5,859 bases of DNA from SAR324 cluster bacterium (GCA_022572825.1 JACZVE010000217.1:1-5859); one strand, 5' to 3'; positions 1-5,211 are shown, numbered from the stretch's first letter. Notes: generated by a model not told the origin, from the letters alone. Numbers and translations are program-made.

Positions 1-375
1 AACGATATCAACTTCATCACCGTCCCGAAGGTCGACCGGTGTAACACGTGTCACGTGAACATCGATAAAAAGGGACACGAGATCGATTGGGAAACGGTGT
101 CGTTGGACGGCGTGATTGTGCCCGGCGTTCGGAGCGGAGACACTCTGAGCGGGCTCACCCTGGGCGCACACACGATCGACGTGCAAGCGGCGGACAAGGC
201 GGGCAATGTCAGCGCCATCGCCTCGGTCTCCTTCTTCAGCGAGGATTCCCAGCCGGACACCGGGGACAACAGGGGGGGGAAATCCTCCTGCTTCCTGGAA
301 CCGATTGCGGGCGATCCCGGACTGCTGGAGTCGTTGCTCAAGTGCACGCGCAGTCGCAATTCACCGCAGTACTGA
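1..375 (+). CDS. C-terminal part of an exported protein with a CXXCH haem motif and an Ig-like segment (5' truncated)
   Basis: The frame is open from the first base and ends at TGA 373-375, giving 124 visible residues. A GTG at 55 could be read as a start, but it lies inside an uninterrupted frame just after a good motif, so I treat the gene as cut by the window edge. Residues 14-18 read C-N-T-C-H, the covalent haem c attachment motif CXXCH. About residues 35-80 look like a bacterial Ig-like beta-sandwich end (a TLGAHTIDVQAADKAGNVS-type stretch, with Ala-Gly-Asn before the last strand). The tail (about 81-124) is Gly/Ser/Asp-rich, has two more Cys and shows no membrane segment. Haem attachment implies a periplasmic or outer-surface location. 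This could be a c-type cytochrome with Ig domains or an adhesin-like protein with a chance CXXCH; the N-terminal part is needed to tell. The stop lies 37 nt before a strong terminator, which supports this frame as the true end. Confidence 0.75.
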   Translation, partial: NDINFITVPKVDRCNTCHVNIDKKGHEIDWETVSLDGVIVPGVRSGDTLSGLTLGAHTIDVQAADKAGNVSAIASVSFFSEDSQPDTGDNRGGKSSCFLEPIAGDPGLLESLLKCTRSRNSPQY

Positions 376-385
376 TCACTGCGGT
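363..385. repeat. Perfect 8-bp inverted repeat spanning a stop codon
   Basis: ACCGCAGT (363-370) and ACTGCGGT (378-385) are exact reverse complements with a 7-nt spacer that contains most of the TGA stop (373-375). As RNA it would form a hairpin over the last codons of the upstream gene, 28 nt before the terminator. It may act as a 3'-end stabiliser or simply be part of the mRNA tail; no function is shown. Confidence 0.6.
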
Positions 386-412
386 ACGCAACCCCTTTCC
401 CGTTGTCTCCCT

Positions 413-448
413 GCCCCCGTCGCCAGAAATGGCGCGGGGGCTTTTTTT
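413..448 (+). terminator. Rho-independent terminator after the Ig/CXXCH gene
   Basis: GCCCCCG (413-419), an unpaired T, then CGCC (421-424) pair with GGCG (431-434) and CGGGGGC (435-441) around a 6-nt loop. Seven T (442-448) follow directly. The geometry is a classical plus-strand intrinsic terminator. There is no T run on the other side, so it is not obviously bidirectional. Confidence 0.93.
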
Positions 449-621
449 GTGGGGTGGAGTCCGGCGTGAGCCGCTCTGAAGGCAGCGGCAGCGCACACCC
501 CGTGCTCAGCGTACGGGGATCGGTGCGGTGCCTTCGCATGGCGGGAGAGGCGGCCGAGGAATCCGGCCAGCGGAAGGATTCGTGCCGCGAATACGGGCGA
601 CCAGGGACGGCGGCTTGACTG
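449..621. other. Intergenic gap between convergent genes with two small hairpins
   Basis: The stretch separates the plus-strand terminator from the end of the minus-strand cyclase gene. It holds two 6-bp inverted repeats: GCCGCT/AGCGGC (470-475 / 484-489) and CCCCGT/ACGGGG (498-503 / 513-518). Neither is followed by a T run on either strand, so I do not call them terminators. Long open frames cross it on both strands but have no supporting start or recognisable product. Confidence 0.5.
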
Positions 622-1329
622 CTACCGGGAAAGCGCCGCCGCACCGGGCGGCCGGAGCAAACGCCGGTTTTTTCCTTTCCGCTCCGCGCGAGGAACGACC
701 GAATAGAACGGAAACGGCAGGTCGTCCTTGTTTTGCGGCAAAAACAGGCAGTCGGGGCGGGAATTCACTGCCTCGCACATTTTTTCCGTAATGAGGGTCT
801 CGTTGGCCCGCGCCGTATCCTCTCCCAGCTTGGAAGCCCGGTTCATCTCGTCTCCCATCGCCAGGTTGGGCCCGATCGCGAAGACTTTCCCATAACCCAG
901 CCCGATGCAGCATTCGGCCGGGTGGGCGCTGGCCAGTTCGGAGCGGTTGAACACCCCGATACGGCGATGCACCTCCAGGGCGGCATCCAAGGCGCCGTGG
1001 GGGTCCTCGAACAGCGCCACCAGATCGTCGGCAAAGGCCCGTATCAACCGCGCATTGAACTCCTTGAAGATCTGCCCGCAAACCTGCTGCACGTCGTAAA
1101 TTCTCAGCAGGCTTTGCAGCTCCCCATAACGTATGGCCGTTTGCGTGAAGCCGGTCATATCCAGGCACAAGATGACCACTTCGGTGCCGTATTTTGCCCG
1201 GAACGCTTCCTCGCTCATCCTGCCGGCGCGGTATGCCTCGAGTGCGCGGTAGACGTCTTCGCTCCATTCACCAAGGCCCGCCAATTCGTTGGGGTCCTGC
1301 ATCAACGAATGCACGAACGTACGTTCCAT
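622..1329 (-). CDS. Stand-alone class III adenylate/guanylate cyclase catalytic domain protein
   Basis: A 235-aa protein. Members of this family make cAMP or cGMP from ATP or GTP on a dimer with two metal-binding Asp residues. About residues 49-190 match the catalytic homology domain: VVILCLDMTGF (51-61) with metal Asp57, AFADDLVALF (98-107) with Asp101 at the second metal position, GLGYGKVF (143-150), and GDEMNRASKLGED (159-171). The first 48 residues are helical and hydrophilic. There is no signal peptide, membrane segment or sensor domain, so it is likely cytosolic. The last 25 residues are basic and probably disordered. The start is the ATG at 1329, because AAGGAGGG (1340-1333) sits 3 nt upstream; a longer open frame begins at 1458 without such a site. 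Asn163 of the transition-state pair is kept, but Lys167 replaces the usual Arg, Arg97 falls where the purine-contacting Lys is expected, and Leu156 where the Asp is expected. Substrate and activity are therefore uncertain. It follows the MmgE gene by 137 nt and may be its operon partner. Confidence 0.88.
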   Translation of the reverse strand: MERTFVHSLMQDPNELAGLGEWSEDVYRALEAYRAGRMSEEAFRAKYGTEVVILCLDMTGFTQTAIRYGELQSLLRIYDVQQVCGQIFKEFNARLIRAFADDLVALFEDPHGALDAALEVHRRIGVFNRSELASAHPAECCIGLGYGKVFAIGPNLAMGDEMNRASKLGEDTARANETLITEKMCEAVNSRPDCLFLPQNKDDLPFPFYSVVPRAERKGKNRRLLRPPGAAALSR

Positions 1330-1332
1330 CGT

Positions 1333-1340
1333 CCCTCCTT
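1333..1340 (-). promoter_or_regulatory. Strong Shine-Dalgarno of the cyclase gene
   Basis: Minus-strand AAGGAGGG precedes the ATG at 1329-1327 with a short 3-nt gap. It fixes the start 43 codons inside the longest open frame. Confidence 0.85.
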
Positions 1341-1466
1341 CACCGATACACCTTCCGTGTGGATCGGCACCCATTGCACTGCACTCGCCGCCTTTCGCAC
1401 CCTCTGCGAATGAGACGGCGGCCCAGAACCGACGCGTGGATGGCACCGCCGCCGGCACCTTGCCGG

Positions 1467-2822
1467 TCAGTCTCCCGCGGCAGCCCGAGGCATGCGCCGC
1501 GCCGGGCTCAGCAGGCCGGCGACAAAGGCCTGAAAGTTTTCGTAATCGATACCGTTTCCCGTCCGCCGCTCATAGTAAGCCAGACAATCGCGCACCTTGG
1601 CTTCCCGCTGCGCCGCCGTGGGCGGGTTGTCCGGAGAACCGGGATAGGCGAGCACCTCGGTGTGAACCAGCAGGCCTCCATCGGCGTCACGGGCGATCAG
1701 CTCCACCGGACTGCCGCGGCGCAACAGCCCGTCGGGCTTGCCCTCCCGCTCGATCATGCGGATGCGCTCCATCAGCGCGCGCACCTCGGGCCGGCGTACC
1801 GACTCGTCCTCGAAGTGGGACAGCCCTACCATGCCATCGATCAGCGCGCAGGCCACGGTGTAGGCCCCGCAGAACTTGCCCTCGCTGCCGATACTGGGGT
1901 CCTCGACGCGCAGGGGAAGATAGGAGCCTGGCGGCGCCACGACGTCGATCGCCGCGATACGCTCCAGGGCGATGCCCTCGCGGTGCAGGTGCTCGCGAGC
2001 CTGCAGGGCCACGGCGATGGGGCGGTGGGTCTGATAACAGCACGGATAGAGCTTCACCGAAATCTCGCCCGCGTCGATGGCGAACTCGACGTCGTCCGGA
2101 TCTTCACCGCGCTCCGCGCCGCCATAGAGGTCGAAATACCCCTTCGCGCCGAACACGTCCGCATCGGCGGTGAGACCGCAGCGGGCCAACTGCGCCGCGC
2201 GCAGACCGGCGCACCCGGCGAGGCCCGCCTGCAGCGGTTTGGCCATGGCACCGAAGTTGCGCTGCAGACCCCCGGCCTGCGCCGCGGCCAGCGCGAGCGC
2301 GTGGCCGGCATCCGCGGGACCCAGACCATAGAGGTACGCAACGGCGGCGGCGGCGGCCAGGGGCCCGATCGTGCTGGTGGCATGCCAGCCCTTCTCGTAG
2401 TGGGAGAAGCCGAGCACCCTGCCCAGCCCCACGTTGGCCGCCAGACCGACGCCATACGCCGTTGTCGTGCGCGGCGCCAGTTCCGGCTCGCTCTGAACCG
2501 CACCGAGGAGCGCGGCCACGATGGGCGCGCTGGGATGGGTGCAGCTGGTCAGCTGAACATCGTCGTAATCCAGGGCATGGGCGGCGGTGCCCAGCAGCAA
2601 GGCAGCCGCCTCGGGATGAACGGGAAACGAGCCATCGGGCCGCATCTCCGCACCGCCCGGATAGAGCGCGGCCACGCGCCGCGTGACGGGCTCGCCCCAC
2701 CCCGCGAAGACGACGGCCAGCGTATCCTCAAAGGCCGGACGGACGTAGGGAAGGCTGTCCGGCGAATGGAGCGGCGCCGCCGCTATCAGTTCGGTCAGGC
2801 GCGCCGTGAATGGGGTGGTCAT
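1467..2822 (-). CDS. MmgE/PrpD family protein (2-methylcitrate dehydratase / cis-aconitate decarboxylase fold)
   Basis: A 451-aa protein of typical family length. Members dehydrate, isomerise or decarboxylate small di- and tricarboxylic acids (PrpD: 2-methylcitrate; ACOD1/IRG1: cis-aconitate to itaconate). An all-helical N-terminal domain covers about 1-245 and the tail from about 390; a smaller alpha/beta domain lies at about 250-385. Visible motifs are HALDYDD (82-88), THPSAPIV (95-102), KGWHATSTIG (144-153), MAKPLQAGLAG (193-203) and YPCCYQTH (259-266). From memory of ACOD1, the catalytic set Asp93, His103, His159, Lys207 and His277 corresponds to Asp85, His96, His147, Lys195 and His266 here, all present; ACOD1 Thr97 aligns with Val89. 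Start: a GTG at 2828 would overlap the AGGAGG (2835-2830), whereas ATG 2822 lies 7 nt after it, so the ATG is preferred. No other propionate or methylcitrate-cycle gene is visible, so the substrate cannot be assigned. Confidence 0.92.
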   Translation of the reverse strand: MTTPFTARLTELIAAAPLHSPDSLPYVRPAFEDTLAVVFAGWGEPVTRRVAALYPGGAEMRPDGSFPVHPEAAALLLGTAAHALDYDDVQLTSCTHPSAPIVAALLGAVQSEPELAPRTTTAYGVGLAANVGLGRVLGFSHYEKGWHATSTIGPLAAAAAVAYLYGLGPADAGHALALAAAQAGGLQRNFGAMAKPLQAGLAGCAGLRAAQLARCGLTADADVFGAKGYFDLYGGAERGEDPDDVEFAIDAGEISVKLYPCCYQTHRPIAVALQAREHLHREGIALERIAAIDVVAPPGSYLPLRVEDPSIGSEGKFCGAYTVACALIDGMVGLSHFEDESVRRPEVRALMERIRMIEREGKPDGLLRRGSPVELIARDADGGLLVHTEVLAYPGSPDNPPTAAQREAKVRDCLAYYERRTGNGIDYENFQAFVAGLLSPARRMPRAAAGD

Positions 2823-2829
2823 GGTCACT

Positions 2830-2835
2830 CCTCCT
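2830..2835 (-). promoter_or_regulatory. Shine-Dalgarno that decides the MmgE start
   Basis: Minus-strand AGGAGG, part of a GGAGGAGGAG run, lies 7 nt upstream of ATG 2822. The alternative GTG at 2828 would sit almost on top of it. Confidence 0.8.
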
Positions 2836-2905
2836 CCGCGGGCAGGCGTTGTCGCTGCGGCCGCACGGCGCGTCTGCAGGTGCCGTGGTGCCTGCCCCTC
2901 GCCTC

Positions 2906-2955
2906 GCCCTAAGGGCTGCCAGGGTGATCGGATACATCGCAGCCCTAATGCCCTT
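2906..2955. promoter_or_regulatory. Cluster of GCCCT half-sites upstream of the MmgE gene (possible operator or leader hairpin)
   Basis: GCCCT-A-AGGGC forms a short palindrome at 2906-2916. AGGGCTGC (2912-2919) and GCAGCCCT (2939-2946) are an exact 8-bp inverted repeat with a 19-nt spacer. GCCCTAA occurs as a direct repeat at 2906-2912 and 2942-2948, and a further GCCCTT at 2950-2955. The cluster lies about 85-135 nt upstream of the MmgE start. It could bind a dimeric regulator or fold in the 5' leader. I see no convincing -35/-10 pair next to it. Confidence 0.35.
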
Positions 2956-3080
2956 GTAACCCAAGCCGTGCGGGCGAATCAAATCGCCGCGTCCTTGCAG
3001 CCGCGCCCCGTGATAGTCGCTACCACGCCGAGCCGCCCTGCATGGGGCTCCGCTGGCCCCAAGGCGTGTGGCCGCATATC

Positions 3081-3152
3081 GGCCTTGAAGGCTGCCTCAA
3101 AGCCCAAGGTGGTGGCGGACTGCAAAGAAAGCTGGAAAACGGCCGACGTCCG
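3081..3152. repeat. Diverged dispersed repeat, copy 1
   Basis: This 72-nt block aligns without gaps to 4819-4890, same orientation, with 57 identical positions (79%). Weaker similarity continues on both sides: to about 3044 on the left (the GGCC-rich part) and to GGGCC near 3165 on the right. It is open in one minus frame, reading RTSAVFQLSL..., but substitutions against the other copy are not concentrated at third codon positions, so I do not call it coding. It lies in the gap just downstream of the methyltransferase gene. Confidence 0.75.
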
Positions 3153-3324
3153 CCTTTTTTGGGGCCGAGGGTAACACACCTACCGTGCCTGCCGTTAAAG
3201 CCCGAGAAACGCGTTTTCACCTTGTAAGAATGCCCGAGTTCGCGAACAATCCCAGTGGAGGAAAGGGACCTGATGGGCTGACCTGTATGAAGAGCGGGCA
3301 GCGCGGGAGACCCACCCCCAGGCT

Positions 3325-4347
3325 TTAGGCGGGGCGGAGCAGGTACTGGGCGTTGCCGTAGTAGCGGCCGCCGTTGGTTTTGAACAGCCCCGCGCAGCAG
3401 CGAAGGTAAAAATCCCACAGCTTGAGCACGTGATCGTCCAGCTCCGTGGCCGATTTGATCCGCTCCCAGTTGCGGTTCAGGTTATCCAACCAGTTTTCCA
3501 CCGTGAGCCGGTAGTTGCAGCCGTTCAGGAGCCACTCCTGCTCGATCTTCATGTGCTCCCCATGGGCGTGCAGGGCCTGGTTACCCCAGATGCGGCCGCC
3601 GGGAAAAATATGCTTGTTGACGAAGGGGTTCTGCAGCGGCTTGCCCTGGGTGTTCCTGAAAAAACGCTCCGAAAAGACGATGTAGTGGAGCAGGCAGGCG
3701 CCACCGGGCTTAAGAAAACTGCGCACGCGCTCCAGGCCCAAACCAAGGTTGGAGACGTGTTCGAACAACCCCAGGCTGACCACCCGGTCGAAAGGTTTGG
3801 GAAACTCCACGGTGTTGAAGTCGTCCTGGATCAGATAGAACCGGTCCGTGTTCAGGGGATGGCCCGTCTCGGCCTGCTTGGAGCGGATGTATTCCGCCTG
3901 TACGCTACTGAGGGTCAACCCATAGACTTTGCTTTTGGGGTAGCTGCGCAAGACATAGGACGCGAAACTGCCAAAGCCGCAACCGATATCCAGGATGGTT
4001 TGGCCGTCGCGGATGTCGGCCTTTTTGCACAGGTCGGCCAGCATGGCCTCCTGCGCCTCCTCCAGCGCGCGCGCCCCCCGCTCCCAAAGTCCCATGGAAT
4101 ACTTCATGGAATCCCCGAGCACGTTTTCGAACAATGCGCGCGGAATGTCGTAGTGAACCGCCATCAACTCGGAGCTTTTTTCCGCCAACTCCTTGGTCTC
4201 CTCCGGACCGGGGCCGCTGGTGTTGTAGCCAAACACCCGCAAAATGAGGTTGTCCAGACTGATTAAAGCGTTCAGGAGGGGCTGCAGTAGGAACCCGGGG
4301 ATTTTGACGCTGGAGGTGAGGTATTTATCGATAAGCCAGTTAAGCAT
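3325..4347 (-). CDS. Cyclopropane-fatty-acid-synthase-family SAM-dependent methyltransferase
   Basis: A 340-aa class I methyltransferase. Family members transfer a methyl or methylene group from S-adenosylmethionine, classically to the double bond of an unsaturated phospholipid acyl chain at the membrane surface. The SAM-binding motif ILDIGCGFGS is at 118-127. The CFA pattern follows: YSMGLW (83-88), LEEAQ (95-99), GLTLSSVQ (143-150), GLFEHV (193-198), LLHYI (219-223), IFPGG (247-251) and FYLRCCAGLF (313-322). From memory of E. coli Cfa, the bicarbonate ligands Glu239, His266, Ile268 and Tyr317 match Glu196, His221, Ile223 and Tyr314; Cys139 is replaced by Met85. Residues 14-40 form a hydrophobic, probably amphipathic, membrane-facing helix region. 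It is shorter than E. coli Cfa (382 aa). The C-terminal signature favours CFA, but the region around 95-150 also resembles the related coclaurine N-methyltransferase group, so the acceptor is uncertain. AGGGGG (4359-4354) 6 nt upstream selects ATG 4347 over a 13-codon extension. The gene is monocistronic in this window and flanked by the two repeat copies. Confidence 0.88.
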   Translation of the reverse strand: MLNWLIDKYLTSSVKIPGFLLQPLLNALISLDNLILRVFGYNTSGPGPEETKELAEKSSELMAVHYDIPRALFENVLGDSMKYSMGLWERGARALEEAQEAMLADLCKKADIRDGQTILDIGCGFGSFASYVLRSYPKSKVYGLTLSSVQAEYIRSKQAETGHPLNTDRFYLIQDDFNTVEFPKPFDRVVSLGLFEHVSNLGLGLERVRSFLKPGGACLLHYIVFSERFFRNTQGKPLQNPFVNKHIFPGGRIWGNQALHAHGEHMKIEQEWLLNGCNYRLTVENWLDNLNRNWERIKSATELDDHVLKLWDFYLRCCAGLFKTNGGRYYGNAQYLLRPA

Positions 4348-4382
4348 TTTCCACCCCCTAATCGGATTTGCCGCGCGCCGCC

Positions 4383-4475
4383 TCAAAAGGTGGACGGCGG
4401 AGTTCGAAGAGACAGAGGCATCTTAATGGGATAAGTGCCACCAAACCCAATGCTCTCGAAGCTCTCTTTGTCCAT
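4383..4475 (-). CDS. Possible 30-aa small ORF upstream of the methyltransferase gene
   Basis: ATG 4475 follows a GAGG (4484-4481) by 5 nt and runs 30 codons to TGA 4385-4383, reading MDKESFESIGFGG...TPPSTF. It ends 35 nt before the methyltransferase start on the same strand, so it could be a leader peptide or a chance frame. No recognisable domain, signal peptide or membrane segment. Confidence 0.25.
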   Translation of the reverse strand: MDKESFESIGFGGTYPIKMPLSLRTPPSTF

Positions 4476-4752
4476 GTTCGCCTCACCGTTCGGGTTTGTA
4501 TTATTTAGTCTGGTATGAAGCCTTTTTGTTACCGTCTGAAATGAGGTTCACCAAAACGCGAAAGGGCGGGGCCAAGCGCCGAGCTGATGGGGTGAGGATC
4601 AACCTGGCGCTGAGGATGGGAGGCCAGACGAGACAAGAGGGGGTGAAAACTCGCCCGGCATCGTCCCCACGACATCCCAAAAGGTTTCCCCGCTGCCTAA
4701 CATCGTTCTACAAGAACAAAATCAACTGCCTGCAGGTTAATTTTTGGGGACC

Positions 4753-4776
4753 AAAAAGGGGCCCGTCGCCGGCCCC
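4753..4776 (-). terminator. Intrinsic terminator on the minus strand, next to repeat copy 2
   Basis: On the minus strand GGGGCC (4776-4771), a 7-nt loop and GGCCCC (4763-4758) are followed at once by five T (4757-4753). The same T's also belong to a TTTTTGG/CCAAAAA inverted repeat (4741-4747 / 4751-4757). No minus-strand gene lies directly upstream, which leaves either purA readthrough or an untranslated RNA from the repeat region as its client. Confidence 0.6.
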
Positions 4777-4818
4777 GTACCGGGTGGCCGCTCCTACCGG
4801 AGGTGCAGTCCGTTTTGC

Positions 4819-4890
4819 GGCCATGAAGGCTGTCTTAATCCCCAAGGCGGTGGCGATTCGCAGACAAAGCGGGAAATCGGGCGACGTCCG
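4819..4890. repeat. Diverged dispersed repeat, copy 2
   Basis: Same orientation as copy 1 and 1738 nt from it, 57 of 72 positions identical without gaps. The longest shared runs are TGAAGGCTG near the left end, GGTGGCG in the middle and CGACGTCCG at the right end. On the minus strand it reads RTSPDFPLCL... in an open frame. A terminator on the minus strand begins 43 nt beyond its left end. Confidence 0.75.
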
Positions 4891-4965
4891 TGTTTTCGAG
4901 CAGGGCCGCCCCCCAACCACTGAGCGCGGTGTAATAGGCAAGACAAATGGCATTTCACCCACTGA

Positions 4966-5025
4966 GAACGCCGGAAGCTGGCATGCGAGGTGGTGCTGGT
5001 GCAGGCCATGCTGACCGCGATTTAG
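4966..5025 (+). pseudogene. Possible 3' scrap of a plus-strand gene
   Basis: After an in-frame TGA (4963-4965) this frame reads ERRKLACEVVLVQAMLTAI and stops at TAG 5023-5025. The GTG/CTG/GCC/GCG codons and the aliphatic composition look like a genuine protein C-terminus. There is no start codon with a ribosome-binding site and no continuation upstream, so if real it is a remnant. A chance reading cannot be excluded with 19 codons. Confidence 0.25.
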
Positions 5026-5092
5026 AGGGCGGGGCGGGCCCACCCCCCACGACCGGGTCGAACACCCCGGAATAACTCAAGGGAACAGCCGC

Positions 5093-5194
5093 ATGATCCG
5101 ATTCGCCGTTGTGCTGGGCGCATGCCTGCTGCTCACCGGCTGGGGTTCTCCCGCCGGGGCGTATGGAGTGCTGGTCGGTGCTAAAGTGCAATAA
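5093..5194 (+). pseudogene. Signal-peptide stub: 5' remnant of a secreted-protein gene
   Basis: ATG 5093 follows AAGGGA (5079-5084) by 8 nt and encodes 33 residues to TAA 5192-5194: MIRF, then a hydrophobic core (AVVLGACLLLTGW), then an Ala-Gly-Ala site near residues 21-23, followed by only 10 more residues. This is a complete Sec signal-peptide architecture without a mature protein. LLTG-Trp resembles a lipobox in which the Cys has become Trp (one base change, TGC to TGG). The best reading is a gene whose body was deleted around 5180, perhaps together with the scrap ending at 5025. A genuine very small exported peptide is less likely but possible. Confidence 0.45.
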
Positions 5195-5211
5195 AATGCA
5201 AACAATACAGC

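Larger units (their letters stand above)
2823..3324. other. 502-nt gene-free stretch between the MmgE and methyltransferase genes
   Basis: From the MmgE side it holds the Shine-Dalgarno, the GCCCT inverted-repeat cluster, a small hairpin GGGGC/GCCCC (3044-3048 / 3056-3060), copy 1 of the diverged repeat (3081-3152), and a perfect 10-bp palindrome GTTCGCGAAC at 3238-3247. I found no clear intrinsic terminator for the methyltransferase gene on the minus strand here. Open frames across this stretch have no ribosome-binding site or recognisable product. Confidence 0.6.
4348..5092. other. 745-nt gap holding repeat copy 2, a minus-strand terminator and a gene scrap
   Basis: The part next to the methyltransferase gene (about 4430-4560) is clearly more AT-rich than the rest and is the likely promoter region; minus-strand TAATAC at 4503-4498 is a fair -10-like hexamer but has no good -35 at 17 nt. 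About 4560-4740 shows nothing recognisable. From 4741 come a TTTTTGG/CCAAAAA hairpin, a minus-strand terminator, repeat copy 2, and a short coding-like plus-strand scrap. Longer open frames on both strands cross the repeat and terminator and are not credible genes. Confidence 0.55.

Noticed and set aside
51..644. A 197-codon minus frame at the left end
   Set aside because: It is antisense to the Ig/CXXCH gene and its terminator, and its composition is Pro/Ser/Arg-rich without a domain.
1330..1466. Possible terminator or promoter between the MmgE and cyclase genes
   Set aside because: Only short imperfect stems such as CCGGC/GCCGG are present, with no T run and no convincing -35/-10 pair.
1194..2912. 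A 572-codon plus-strand open frame
   Set aside because: It lies antisense to the MmgE/PrpD gene, runs through its start and stop, has Arg/Gly/His-rich composition and no domain. It is a GC-rich shadow.
2979..3179. A 66-codon minus frame over repeat copy 1
   Set aside because: It has no ribosome-binding site, and differences from the matching frame at copy 2 are not biased to third codon positions.
3238..3247. Perfect palindrome GTTCGCGAAC
   Set aside because: A single 10-bp palindrome in a gap, with no second copy or promoter nearby, is expected by chance often enough; recorded only within the gap entry.
3430..4266. A 278-codon plus-strand open frame
   Set aside because: Entirely antisense to the methyltransferase gene, whose motifs are unambiguous.
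3081..4890. The repeat pair as ends of a transposon carrying the methyltransferase gene
   Set aside because: There is no transposase, no terminal inverted repeats and no target duplication, and the copies are too diverged (79%) for a recent insertion.
4708..5043. A 111-codon minus frame over repeat copy 2
   Set aside because: It crosses an intrinsic terminator on its own strand, lacks a ribosome-binding site and shows no third-position bias against copy 1.
5053..5070. tRNA T-arm-like CCGGG-TCGAAC-CCCGG
   Set aside because: The loop is 8 nt instead of 7, and no acceptor, D-arm or anticodon arm can be placed around it.
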